From: Promicromonospora sp. AC04
GTDB taxonomy: Bacteria; Actinomycetota; Actinomycetes; Actinomycetales; Cellulomonadaceae
DNA length: 64,000 nucleotides
Direction: 5' to 3'
NCBI RefSeq assembly: GCF_003058225.1
Contig: NZ_QBUG01000003.1
Location: 310,001-374,000 of the forward strand
Shown here: piece after piece, positions 43,862 to 51,795 of the stretch
Layout of the letters: each line of letters opens with the position of its first letter
Numbering within the stretch: position 1 is the stretch's first letter
The notes under the pieces: model-generated
Seen by the model: the letters and a program-made list of their open reading frames with translations, nothing else
The model's database searches: none
Told to the model about the DNA's origin: nothing
Program-made: the position numbers and the translations under genes

Positions 43862-43919
43862 GGACGGGAGCCGTGGTTCGGAGTGTGCTCGGCGCACGCC
43901 GAACCGCTGGCTCCCGTCC
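43862..43919. repeat. Large inverted repeat upstream of leuS
   Basis: GGACGGGAGCC (43862-43872) pairs with GGCTCCCGTCC (43909-43919), and GGTTCGG (43875-43881) with CCGAACC (43899-43905). The two stems are separated by a small asymmetric loop, giving an 18-bp hairpin. Further CCGAGC/GCTCGG matches flank it. Confidence 0.7.
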
Positions 43920-44014
43920 CTCGGCGCGAGCGCCGGCTCGGACCTCGCTGGCGGACCGATCCGGCGCTCGCACCGCACGATGGCTGGAGCTCGCGGCGTT
44001 CCGCACCGAATTCC

Positions 44015-44044
44015 TTTACCCGGCTCGGCCGGTCCGCGTACCGT
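44015..44044 (+). promoter_or_regulatory. Putative promoter of the leuS leader
   Basis: TTTACC (44015-44020), 18-base spacer, TACCGT (44039-44044). Transcription would then begin about at the ATG of the leader peptide (44051), making it leaderless. Match to consensus is modest. Confidence 0.45.
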
Positions 44045-44050
44045 GGTGGC

Positions 44051-44080
44051 ATGCACATGGCACGCTCGCTGCTTCGATAG
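44051..44080 (+). CDS. leuS leader peptide MHMARSLLR
   Basis: Nine codons followed by TAG, with adjacent leucine codons CTG CTT just before the end. A hairpin begins directly after the stop codon and a terminator follows at 44123. This is the arrangement of ribosome-mediated attenuation: slow decoding of leucine codons would change folding downstream. No Shine-Dalgarno at a usable distance; start at or near the transcript 5' end is likely. Confidence 0.65.
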   Translation: MHMARSLLR

Positions 44081-44120
44081 CCGCACCGGACCCGCCCTCG
44101 ATCGGGCACACCCGGTGCGG
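44081..44120 (+). promoter_or_regulatory. First hairpin of the leuS attenuator
   Basis: CCGCACCGG (44081-44089) pairs perfectly with CCGGTGCGG (44112-44120). A competing pairing joins CGGGCACA (44103-44110) with TGTGCCCG (44147-44154), across the terminator. These are candidates for the switching structures. Confidence 0.6.
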
Positions 44121-44122
44121 CC

Positions 44123-44147
44123 GCCCCTCCTTGCGAGGGGCTTTTTT
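44123..44147 (+). terminator. Intrinsic terminator in the leuS leader
   Basis: GCCCCTC (44123-44129) pairs with GAGGGGC (44135-44141) and is followed by six T (44142-44147). A textbook U-tract terminator, rare in this GC-rich window, placed 40 bases before the leuS start codon. Confidence 0.9.
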
Positions 44148-44186
44148 GTGCCCGGAACCCGATCGATGTACCGGAGAGCGAGAGCG

Positions 44187-46151
44187 ATGAGCGAGAACCG
44201 CACCATTCCTGCACCGCCCGGCGACACCCGCGCCGAGGCCCGTCTGTTCGAGGCGTTCGACGACGGCGTCCGCCCCCGCCGCTACCTGCTGACGATGTTC
44301 CCGTACCCCTCCGGGGACCTGCACATGGGCCACGCCGAGGTGTTCGCGATCACCGACGTCGTGGCGCGGTACTGGCGCGCCAAGGGCTTCGACGTGCTCA
44401 ACCCGGTCGGCTGGGACTCGTTCGGCCTGCCCGCCGAGAACGCGGCGATCCGCCGTGGCGAGCATCCCGCCGCGTTCACGGAAGCGAACATCGCGACCCA
44501 GGCGGCGTCGATCCGGCGTTACGGCGTCTCGTTCGACTGGTCGCGGCGCCTGCACACCCACGAGCCCGCGTACTACCGCTGGACGCAGTGGCTGTTCGCG
44601 CGCCTGCACGAGCGGGGCCTGGCCTACCGGGCCGCGGCCGAGGTGAACTGGTGCCCCAAGGACCGCACGGTGCTGGCCAACGAGCAGGTGGTCGACGGCG
44701 CATGCGAGCGCTGCGGCACCGCCGTCGTCGCCCGCAGCCTGACGCAGTGGTTCTTCCGGACCACCGCCTACGCGGACCGCCTGCTGGACGACATGGCGCA
44801 GCTGGAGCCGGGCTGGCCGGCGCACGTGCTGACGATGCAGCGCAACTGGATCGGCCGGCAGGACGGACCCGGCGGCACCACGTACCGCCTGCACGACTGG
44901 CTGGTCTCCCGGCAGCGCTACTGGGGCGCGCCGATCCCCGTGGTGCACTGCCCGGACTGCGGGGAGGTGGTGGTGCCGGACGACCAGCTGCCCGTCGAGC
45001 TGCCGCACCTGGAGGGCGACCAGCTGGTACCGGGCGACGTCTCACCCCTGGCCGGGGCCCGCGACTGGGTGGTGACGACCTGCCCGCGGTGCGGCGGCCC
45101 GGCCGAGCGGGACACGGACACGATGGACACGTTCGTGGACTCGTCCTGGTACTTCCTGCGCTACCTGTCGCCCGGGTACGACGGCGGACCGTTCCGCCCC
45201 GAGGACGCCGCCCGGTGGATGCCCGCCGCCCTGTACGTCGGCGGGGTCGAGCACGCCACGATGCACCTGCTGTACGCGCGGTTCGTCACCAAGGTGCTGT
45301 ACGACATGGGCCTGGTGCCGTCGCCCGAGCCGTACGCGCGCCTGCTGAACCAGGGCCAGGTCGTCAACCACGGCAAGGCGATGAGCAAGTCGCTGGGCAA
45401 CGGCGTGGACCTGGCGGCGGAGCTGGACCGGCACGGGGTCGACGCCGTCCGCCTGGCGATGCTGTTCTCGGGACCGCCGGAGGACGACGTCGACTGGGCG
45501 GACGTCTCGCCCGACGCGATGCGGAAGTTCCTGGCCCGCGTGCTGCGGCTGGCGCCGCCCCATGGATCGGACCCGTCGATACCGTCGGACGACGGCGGGC
45601 CGGCCTCGACCGGCTCGACCAGCGAAACGCGCCCGACCGGCGACGACGGACCGGGCATCCTGCGGCGGATGGTGCACCGCACCGTGCACGACGTCGACGG
45701 CCTGGTCGAGGCCGGACGGTTCAACGTCGCGATCGCGCGGCTGATGGAGCTGGTCGGCGAGGTGCGCCGGGCGGCGTCGGGCGGCGACGGCCACGGCCCG
45801 GGCGAGAGCGAGGAGTACCGCGAGGGCGTCGCGGCCGTCGCGGTGCTGCTGAGCCTGTTCGCCCCGCACGCCGCCCAGGAGCTGTGGGAGCGGCTGGGGC
45901 GCACGACGCCGGTCGCGGCGCAGCCGTGGCCCGAGGTGGACCCGGCGCTCCTGGTGACCTCCGAGGTCGAGGCCGTGGTCCAGGTGGACGGGAAGGTGCG
46001 GGACCGGCTGCTGGTGTCCGTGGACGTGGCGCCAGCGGAGCTGGAACGGGCCGCGCTGGCCCGGCCGGCCGTGGCGCGCGCCGTGGGCGACCGGGCGGTG
46101 CGGCGGGTGGTGGTGCGGCCGCCGCACCTGGTCAACGTGGTGCTGGGCTAA
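44187..46151 (+). CDS. leuS: Leucyl-tRNA synthetase lacking the CP1 editing domain
   Basis: Charges tRNA-Leu. 654 residues against about 820-960 for bacterial LeuRS. Signatures: HMGH of the HIGH box ([12 protein letters not shown]), [55 protein letters not shown] (KMSKS box with the first Lys replaced by Ala), and C-terminal [13 protein letters not shown]. Between NWIGR and YRLHDW, where the roughly 180-residue CP1 editing domain normally sits, only about 8 residues remain, so hydrolytic proofreading should be absent. ATG 44187 follows GGAG. Likely a second LeuRS or a resistance form; a normal leuS elsewhere cannot be excluded or shown. Confidence 0.92.
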   Translation: MSENRTIPAPPGDTRAEARLFEAFDDGVRPRRYLLTMFPYPSGDLHMGHAEVFAITDVVARYWRAKGFDVLNPVGWDSFGLPAENAAIRRGEHPAAFTEANIATQAASIRRYGVSFDWSRRLHTHEPAYYRWTQWLFARLHERGLAYRAAAEVNWCPKDRTVLANEQVVDGACERCGTAVVARSLTQWFFRTTAYADRLLDDMAQLEPGWPAHVLTMQRNWIGRQDGPGGTTYRLHDWLVSRQRYWGAPIPVVHCPDCGEVVVPDDQLPVELPHLEGDQLVPGDVSPLAGARDWVVTTCPRCGGPAERDTDTMDTFVDSSWYFLRYLSPGYDGGPFRPEDAARWMPAALYVGGVEHATMHLLYARFVTKVLYDMGLVPSPEPYARLLNQGQVVNHGKAMSKSLGNGVDLAAELDRHGVDAVRLAMLFSGPPEDDVDWADVSPDAMRKFLARVLRLAPPHGSDPSIPSDDGGPASTGSTSETRPTGDDGPGILRRMVHRTVHDVDGLVEAGRFNVAIARLMELVGEVRRAASGGDGHGPGESEEYREGVAAVAVLLSLFAPHAAQELWERLGRTTPVAAQPWPEVDPALLVTSEVEAVVQVDGKVRDRLLVSVDVAPAELERAALARPAVARAVGDRAVRRVVVRPPHLVNVVLG

Positions 46152-46987
46152 GCGACAGCGCCGTCGTCGTCCTCGTCGAGCTTCGCGCGCAGGGCGCGGA
46201 GCTCGGCGAGGATCTCGCGGTTCTGCACGGCCAGGCCGTCGAGCCGGTGGTCCTTCTGCTCGTCGTCCTTGCGCTCCTCCTCGGAGATCTCCTCCATGCC
46301 GTTCACGATCACGGCGATGAACAGGTTCAGCACCGCGAAGCTGACCACCAGGATGTAGAGCACGAAGAAGATCCACGCGGAGGGATGTGTCTCCATCACC
46401 GCGCGGGCGATGTCGGGCCAGGCCTCGCCCGTCATGGCCTGGAAGAGCGTGAACAGGGAGGTCCAGAGGCTCCCGAAGTACTCGGGCGAGGTCTTGCCGA
46501 ACAGGCCGGTCGCGATGACCGCCGACACGTACATGACCAGGACCAGCAGCGCGCCCACGGCGCCCATCCCCGGCACGGCCCGCAGCAGGCCGTCGACGAC
46601 GCGGCGCAGCGACGGCACCACGGTGATCACCCGCAGCACTCGCAGCACGCGCAGGGCACGCAGCGCGGACAGGGACTCGCTGGCCGGGAGCACTGCGATG
46701 CCGACCACGAGGAGGTCGAACACGTTCCACGGGTCGCGGAAGAACTGCCGGCCGTTGGCGACTATCCGCAGGAGCAGCTCGAGCACGAAGAAGCCGAGCA
46801 TGACGTGGTCGATCACGGTCAAGACTGCGAGGGCCGAGCCCGTCACCATCGTCTCCGCGCCCAGGACCAGGGCGTTCGCCAGGATCACGACGAGCACGAG
46901 GTTGACGAACCACTTCTGGTCGAGGAAGGCGCGAAGCCGCGCCCGCACGCTTCGTGGCCGGGCCTGCGCGCCGATCCCCTGGTTCAT
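46148..46987 (-). CDS. Bacterial voltage-gated cation channel (NaChBac-like)
   Basis: 279 residues, one six-helix voltage-gated repeat. The S4 sensor is [13 protein letters not shown] with four regularly spaced arginines. The pore loop is [18 protein letters not shown], where NaChBac has TLESW, so the selectivity filter reads GEAW. A C-terminal Glu/Lys coiled coil ([15 protein letters not shown]) should form the tetramer bundle. ATG 46987 follows AAGGAG. Tail-to-tail overlap of 4 bases with leuS. Confidence 0.9.
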   Translation of the reverse strand: MNQGIGAQARPRSVRARLRAFLDQKWFVNLVLVVILANALVLGAETMVTGSALAVLTVIDHVMLGFFVLELLLRIVANGRQFFRDPWNVFDLLVVGIAVLPASESLSALRALRVLRVLRVITVVPSLRRVVDGLLRAVPGMGAVGALLVLVMYVSAVIATGLFGKTSPEYFGSLWTSLFTLFQAMTGEAWPDIARAVMETHPSAWIFFVLYILVVSFAVLNLFIAVIVNGMEEISEEERKDDEQKDHRLDGLAVQNREILAELRALRAKLDEDDDGAVA

Positions 46988-47101
46988 CGAATCTCCTTCT
47001 TCACTCTCACGTGCCCGGAGTCCTTGCTCCGGTCCTGCCGCAGGCCATATGCCCCGGCGAACTGTAGCGCGACGGTGTGCGGTGGCTTGGCTGGGCGCAA
47101 T

Positions 47102-47116
47102 GTCCCGATATGGGAC
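47102..47116. promoter_or_regulatory. Palindrome GTCCC-GATAT-GGGAC
   Basis: A perfect 5-bp inverted repeat around GATAT, in the gap between the divergent channel and GlsB/YeaQ genes. It may be an operator; no matching regulator is adjacent. Confidence 0.35.
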
Positions 47117-47201
47117 TGATTCGGCGGGTCCGGTGGCAACTGAACCAAATCAGTGCTGAGGTAGTGCTCAAGCAAGTACCACCACTCTGGAGGAAAACGC
47201 C

Positions 47202-47468
47202 ATGGGCTTCTGGGCCTTTCTCATCCTCGGACTGATTGCCGGCGTGATCGCACGCATCGTCATCCCCGGCAAGCAGCCGGGCGGATTCTGGGTCACCCTG
47301 CTCCTCGGTGTGCTCGGCGCCATGCTTGGCGGCTGGCTGGGTGGGCTCATCTTCAACATCAGCTTCAGCGAGTTCTGGTCCTGGTCGACGTGGCTCTTCG
47401 CGGTGATCGGCGCGATCATCGTGATCCTGGTCGCGCAGGCGATCTTCGGCCGTCGCAAGACCGCTTGA
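47202..47468 (+). CDS. GlsB/YeaQ/YmgE-family membrane protein
   Basis: 88 residues, three helices, with the family pattern GLIAGVIARIVIPGKQPGGFW...GVLGAMLGGWLG. Members are stress-associated (transglycosylase-associated) small membrane proteins of unclear activity. ATG 47202 follows GGAGG. Confidence 0.9.
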   Translation: MGFWAFLILGLIAGVIARIVIPGKQPGGFWVTLLLGVLGAMLGGWLGGLIFNISFSEFWSWSTWLFAVIGAIIVILVAQAIFGRRKTA

Positions 47469-47473
47469 TCTCA

Positions 47474-48406
47474 GTGACCCGCGGCCGCACCGCCACCGTC
47501 GTCGTCCTGGCGTCGTTGATCGGGGCGGCCGCGGTCGCGTGTACGGGCGGCGGAACGGGAACGACGTCGTCCACCCTGGGCCCCGTGCCCGACGGCGTTG
47601 CCGCTCACCTCAGCGTCGAGGTGGGGCAGGGCCGCACGCAGTACGCCGACCGGGAGATCCTCCTGTCGGTCACCAACGGCTCCGACGAGACGATGACGCT
47701 CCTGGCCGGGGCCCTGCAGGCCGACGGCTTCGGACCGTCGCACCCCACCAAGGAGGGGCGCACCATCGCCCTGCGGCCCGGCACGACGCGTGACGTGTAC
47801 GTCGGGCTGGGCGAGGCGGAGTGCGCAGGCTTCCCGGCGGGGCCGGACGAGCCGGTGCCGGACGCCGCGCCGTCGGCCACGATCACGCTCGCCCTGGGCG
47901 AGTACGACGACCTCGGTCCGGCCACGGACGTCGTTGTCGACGACGTGGACGATCCTTCCGGGCACCTCGCCCGCAACCACGCGGTGGACTGTGCCCGGGC
48001 CGCCGTCGAGGCGGGCGTCGGCCTGACAACGGACGCCGACGTTCCCGTCGAGACGCGCGACGGCGAGCCGACCGCCCTGGTCACGCTGGAGATCGAGCCG
48101 GTCGCAGGCGGGCCGGAGGTCACGATCGACCGGATCGGCGGAACCACGCTGATGGCGAACCCGGGCGGCGGCTCCGGCTGGACCGGCCGAGACCTGGCCG
48201 GGCAGGGATCCGGCCGGATCACCCTGCCCGTGGTGCCCGCCCGCTGCGACGCCCATGCCGTGGGCGAGGACAAGCGCGGCACGTTCCTGCCCGTGTACGC
48301 GAGCGTCGACGGCGAGCCGCAGCATGTGATCTACGTGCCGATGCCCGACTCAGGGCGCGCGGATCTGTTCGACTTCATCGCGGACTCCTGCGACTGGCCC
48401 GAGTAG
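47474..48406 (+). CDS. Putative lipoprotein of unknown function
   Basis: 310 residues. Signal sequence VVVLASLIGAAAVACTGGG with a lipobox-like VAC. The mature part is beta-rich: LSVEVGQGRTQYADREILLSV and a second, similar half; two cysteine pairs may form disulfides. No family recognised. GTG 47474 is 5 bases after the preceding stop; TTG 47465 overlapping that stop is an alternative. Probably cotranscribed with the GlsB-like gene. Confidence 0.7.
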   Translation: MTRGRTATVVVLASLIGAAAVACTGGGTGTTSSTLGPVPDGVAAHLSVEVGQGRTQYADREILLSVTNGSDETMTLLAGALQADGFGPSHPTKEGRTIALRPGTTRDVYVGLGEAECAGFPAGPDEPVPDAAPSATITLALGEYDDLGPATDVVVDDVDDPSGHLARNHAVDCARAAVEAGVGLTTDADVPVETRDGEPTALVTLEIEPVAGGPEVTIDRIGGTTLMANPGGGSGWTGRDLAGQGSGRITLPVVPARCDAHAVGEDKRGTFLPVYASVDGEPQHVIYVPMPDSGRADLFDFIADSCDWPE

Positions 48407-48435
48407 CCCACGACAAAGGGGTGCGGGCACGCGAA

Positions 48436-48484
48436 AGGCGCCGCCCCCGGCGTCGGGCCTGGACCCGATGCGGAGGCGGCGCCT
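48436..48484. terminator. Terminator between convergent genes
   Basis: AGGCGCCGCC (48436-48445) pairs with GGCGGCGCCT (48475-48484), with an inner TCGGG/CCCGA stem. It lies between the lipoprotein gene and the NlpC/P60 gene. Confidence 0.7.
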
Positions 48485-48510
48485 CGCGATGACCTACCAG
48501 TGCGACGGAC

Positions 48511-49245
48511 TCAGACGACGCGGATGAACGTCGGGCTGTTCTGCCACATCTCGGTGTAGCGCACCGGCATGCCGGCGGCCCACGCCTCGATGATCATGCC
48601 GTCGCCCGCGTAGAGGGCCACGTGGCCGGGCGTCCAGACGATGTCGCCGGGCTCGGGGTAGGTGACCTGGTAGCCGGAGCCCAGCAGCGCACCGGACTGG
48701 TGCGGGAGCCCGACGCCGAGCTGCGCGTACACGTACTGGATGAGGCCGGAGCAGTCGAAGCCCGCCGACGGCGAGGCGCCACCCAGCACGTACGTGATGC
48801 CGAGGTAGTTGAAGGCGATGTTGACGGCCTGCTGGCCGACCGGGACGGGGTCCGGCGCGTCGACCGAGACGACGGCAGGGCCTTCGCCCTTCTCACCGTC
48901 GGCGCCCGAGGAGGTGCCGAGTACTTCCATCTCGATCGGCATCTTCGCGTCGGCCGGGACGGTCACGGTGGGAGCCGCGGCAACAGCCTGCTTGGCCGCC
49001 GCGGTGAGGGAGTTGAGGTCGACCGAGTTGAGCTTCGCGGTCTTCACGTCGGTCTTGAGGTCCATCGCCGGGGCGGCGTGCGCCGTCGTGGCGATGGTCG
49101 AGATCAGGACGCCACCTGCGGCTGCGGCGAGCGCGCCGCGGCGGGCGACAGTGCCGGCGTTCTCAGTGGCGGTACGAGCGAGGATGGTCAGCGGTGTCAT
49201 GGCCGGACGGCTGTCACGATGCCGTCCGCGGATGGAGTTCGTCAC
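48511..49245 (-). CDS. Secreted NlpC/P60 peptidoglycan endopeptidase, c-di-AMP-controlled
   Basis: 244 residues. An N-terminal signal (VARRGALAAAAGGVLISTIA, ending THAAPA), a linker of about 90 residues, and a C-terminal NlpC/P60 domain with the catalytic Cys in GFDCSGLIQYVY and His in TPGHVALYAG. It cuts cell-wall stem peptides. The long leader carries a c-di-AMP riboswitch. Close paralogue of the gene at 51796, but only this copy has the riboswitch. Confidence 0.94.
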   Translation of the reverse strand: MTNSIRGRHRDSRPAMTPLTILARTATENAGTVARRGALAAAAGGVLISTIATTAHAAPAMDLKTDVKTAKLNSVDLNSLTAAAKQAVAAAPTVTVPADAKMPIEMEVLGTSSGADGEKGEGPAVVSVDAPDPVPVGQQAVNIAFNYLGITYVLGGASPSAGFDCSGLIQYVYAQLGVGLPHQSGALLGSGYQVTYPEPGDIVWTPGHVALYAGDGMIIEAWAAGMPVRYTEMWQNSPTFIRVV

Positions 49246-49257
49246 CTAATGTCTCCT

Positions 49258-49438
49258 GTACCGCCTGCGAGGTCAGCTGTCGGGTTCGGGTAGGAGTACA
49301 CACCCGGCCGCACGGCTACTGGGGGGTTCCGTCCGGCTTCACCCCGAGGACGACGATCCTGCTGTCGCCCGGAAGTGGGTCCCCCGCTCCTGTCTCGAAC
49401 GTCTGGTCATGAGCCGGTGACAGGATTCGGCGTCCGGC
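49258..49438 (-). ncRNA. c-di-AMP riboswitch (ydaO/yuaA family)
   Basis: On the minus strand the leader reads GCCGAATCCTGTC, GGCTCATGACC, GACAGGAGCGGGGGACCCA, GGGGTGAAGCC, then CCGAACCCGACAGCTGACCT and CGCAGGCGG, the conserved blocks of the ydaO class in order. It ends about 12 bases before the NlpC/P60 start codon. Control of wall hydrolases by this class is known in actinobacteria; c-di-AMP usually turns expression off. Confidence 0.9.
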
Positions 49439-49569
49439 TCACGGCTCCACCGATGTGGTGGGGCAGAAGTCAAAGTACACACCTTCACGGAAAAAGTCAC
49501 GATCGGGTTACGCATTACGGTCTGACCCAACGAAGGCGCAGATTTGCGCCGTTCCGGGCTTGAGGGGTT

Positions 49570-50499
49570 ATGACCGACATCACACATCCGCTACCGTTCG
49601 GCGGCATGGCTGAATCGGAGAACCGCATCTCCGCCTGGTGGGTGCTTCCTATCAGTGCGATCGTCTGGTGGGTCTGCGGGTTCCTGCCCTGGCTCCTGCA
49701 AGTGTTTTACGAGGTCAGCGGCATTGCGCAGGCTTCGGCCGACGCGGCCGCCGGGTTCCTGCCGCTCCCCTTCACCGCCGACGACGCGGTGGTCGGCGTG
49801 GTCGTCATGGCCCTCATCGGCGGCCTCCTCGCCGGCGTCACGTCTCGTCTCCCCGCCTCGGCCGGTGCCGGTGCGGGCGCCGCGATCGCGGGCACCCTGC
49901 TTGCGATCGCGGCCACGGGCGGCGCCTCCTGGTGGCTCGCGGCCCGCGAGACCGGTCCCGACGACGCCATGCCGCTGGGGATGCTCGTCATCACCGGTGC
50001 CGCGGGGATCGTCGGCCTCGCGGCCGGGCTCCTGGCGAGCCTCGGACCGGCCGCGCTACGGGGCCTCGCTCTCGCCCTGCCCGTCGTGCTCCTCGACGGA
50101 TGGGTCTGGGGCCTCGTCCCAGGAAACCCGGTGTCGCCCACGGGTACGTGGTGGATCCTGGCGGTCGCGCTCGGTATCGCGTTCGGCCTCGCCGTGGACA
50201 GCAGGCCCATCGAGCTGCTGGGCTGGCTGCCCGCCGCCGGCGTCGTGTGGGTGCTCCAGGCGGCCGGCCCCGCCCTGCTGGCCGTGCAGGAGAACATCTG
50301 GCCCGGCTCGGCGCTCACCGAGGACCCGCTGTCGGCCGCGGGCATCGTCTGGGACGAGATCGCCTCGGCGGCGATCGTGAGCGACGGGCACCAGCTCGGG
50401 GCCTGGGTGGTCGCCCTGTTGCTCGGTGCCGCGATCGCGGCACTCCGCCTCTCCCGGGAGGCGACGGAGGAGGGCGAGCTCTCCGAGGCCTGGGCCTGA
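49570..50499 (+). CDS. Polytopic membrane protein of unknown function
   Basis: 309 residues, about eight hydrophobic helices rich in Ala, Gly, Leu and Val (VVVMALIGGLLAGV, IAGTLLAIAATGG, LLGAAIAAL). No conserved motif recognised. The start is ATG 49570 or ATG 49606, both with poor ribosome-binding sites. Transcribed alone, divergent from the riboswitch-controlled NlpC/P60 gene. Confidence 0.7.
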   Translation: MTDITHPLPFGGMAESENRISAWWVLPISAIVWWVCGFLPWLLQVFYEVSGIAQASADAAAGFLPLPFTADDAVVGVVVMALIGGLLAGVTSRLPASAGAGAGAAIAGTLLAIAATGGASWWLAARETGPDDAMPLGMLVITGAAGIVGLAAGLLASLGPAALRGLALALPVVLLDGWVWGLVPGNPVSPTGTWWILAVALGIAFGLAVDSRPIELLGWLPAAGVVWVLQAAGPALLAVQENIWPGSALTEDPLSAAGIVWDEIASAAIVSDGHQLGAWVVALLLGAAIAALRLSREATEEGELSEAWA

Positions 50500-50657
50500 C
50501 CTGGCGGGCCCGGCCCGACAGGCTGTGCCGCTACTGATTGCGATTGTGTAAATTTCACCCGCAACCTCGCATCTGCCCTGTTCTACGCATGTCCGGCCCC
50601 CCTAAGTTTGGGCCAGTTCGGGGGTAATCAGCCCCTGTGCGAACAATGGGGGCATAT

Positions 50658-51725
50658 ATGAACAGAAGGTCACTCGTCGGCGCCGCCACCTCCGCGGCGC
50701 TCGCCGTGGCGATGCTCGTCGCCGTGGCACCGGGTGCACAGGCCGCGACCAACGACCCCCTCTGGGGCAAGCAGTGGGGCCTGAACCAGATCAAGGCGGA
50801 GGCGGCCTGGGCGACCAGCACCGGCGAAGGTGCGGTGGTGGCCGTGGTCGACACGGGCGTCGACTTCAACCAGCCCGACCTGGCAGGGCAGCTCCTGCCG
50901 GGCGCCACCTTCACCGGCTGCGCGAACGTCCGTCCGTGCGGCAAGGGGGACTTCAAGGGCCCCGACGGCAAGAACAACGGCGACGAGCACGGCACGCACG
51001 TGGCAGGCATCGTCGCCGCTGTGGCGAACAACGGCATCGGTGTCGCGGGTGTGGCACCGGACGCCAAGATCCTCCCGGTCAAGGTCCTCGAGGCCGGGTC
51101 GGGTTCGTCGCAGGACATCGCGGACGGCATCCGCTGGGCTGCCGACCATGGCGCCGACGTCATCAACCTCTCGCTGGGCTCCGGTCCGGGCGGGCAGCTG
51201 TTCACGATTCTCGGCGTCGACACCCTGATGCGCGATGCCATCGCGTACGCCCGTACCCAGGGTGTGCTCACGGTGGCAGCGGCCGGCAACTCGTCGACCC
51301 CGCTCTGCAGCGACCCGGCGTTCACCAGCGTCGCGATCTGCGTCGGGGCCACCGACTCCGCCGGTATCCACTCCTACTACTCGGAGCTGCCGATCAAGCT
51401 CGACCTGAAGAGCGTCTCGGCGCCCGGCGGTTCGGGCGGGCTGACCGGCTGCGACGGCGACGTCTGGTCCACGGTTCCCGTGGGCACCGGGTCGGACACC
51501 TGTGCCGGCGGCAGCTACGACGCCTACGCGGGTACGTCCATGGCGACGCCGCACGTGGCCGGGGTCGCGGCGCTGCTCTTCGCGCAGGGGCGCCCGACGG
51601 CCGGCGTCGAGAAGGCCATCCTGTACACGGCCCACGACCCGCTCCTGGGTCTCACGGGGCTGTGGACGCCGCTGTACGGGTACGGGATCGTCGACGCGGC
51701 CGCTGCGGTCGCGTACCGCTCGTAG
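50658..51725 (+). CDS. Secreted subtilisin-like serine protease (S8)
   Basis: 355 residues. Signal peptide (VGAATSAALAVAMLVAVAPG, ending AQA), almost no pro-region, then a subtilase domain with the triad Asp65 (VAVVDTGVD), His111 (HGTHVAG), Ser294 (AGTSMATPH). Four further Cys in two regions may form disulfides. The very short pro-region is unusual, because subtilases normally need one to fold. ATG 50658 is preferred, with GGGGG upstream; GTG 50637 is possible. Confidence 0.92.
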   Translation: MNRRSLVGAATSAALAVAMLVAVAPGAQAATNDPLWGKQWGLNQIKAEAAWATSTGEGAVVAVVDTGVDFNQPDLAGQLLPGATFTGCANVRPCGKGDFKGPDGKNNGDEHGTHVAGIVAAVANNGIGVAGVAPDAKILPVKVLEAGSGSSQDIADGIRWAADHGADVINLSLGSGPGGQLFTILGVDTLMRDAIAYARTQGVLTVAAAGNSSTPLCSDPAFTSVAICVGATDSAGIHSYYSELPIKLDLKSVSAPGGSGGLTGCDGDVWSTVPVGTGSDTCAGGSYDAYAGTSMATPHVAGVAALLFAQGRPTAGVEKAILYTAHDPLLGLTGLWTPLYGYGIVDAAAAVAYRS

Positions 51726-51744
51726 CCCTGCCGGGATAGGGCGA

Positions 51745-51789
51745 GAGCGAGGTGGAACCGCAGCAGGACCGCGGTTCCACCTCGCTCTT
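51745..51789. terminator. Bidirectional terminator, 18-bp perfect stem
   Basis: AGAGCGAGGTGGAACCGC (51745-51762) pairs perfectly with GCGGTTCCACCTCGCTCT (51772-51789), followed by TCTTCTG. It lies between the subtilase and the convergent NlpC/P60 gene. Confidence 0.85.
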
Positions 51790-51795
51790 CTTCTG

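Larger units (their letters stand above)
43627..44037. other. Long non-coding stretch rich in repeats
   Basis: No convincing gene. It holds a third, start-less copy of the ECF-type promoter module (43770-43801), a large hairpin (43862-43919), and two direct copies of CGGACCTCGCTGG near 43826 and 43940. It looks like decayed duplicated DNA between the sigma/anti-sigma locus and the leuS leader. Confidence 0.5.

Noticed and set aside
43810-44010. A third small gene after the plus-strand promoter copy
   Set aside because: The position of the start codon is GAC, and no frame downstream resembles either of the two genes driven by the other copies.
44015-44147. T-box riboswitch before leuS
   Set aside because: No AGGGTGGNACCGCG block or specifier-loop pattern. 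The short leucine-codon frame followed by hairpins fits attenuation better.
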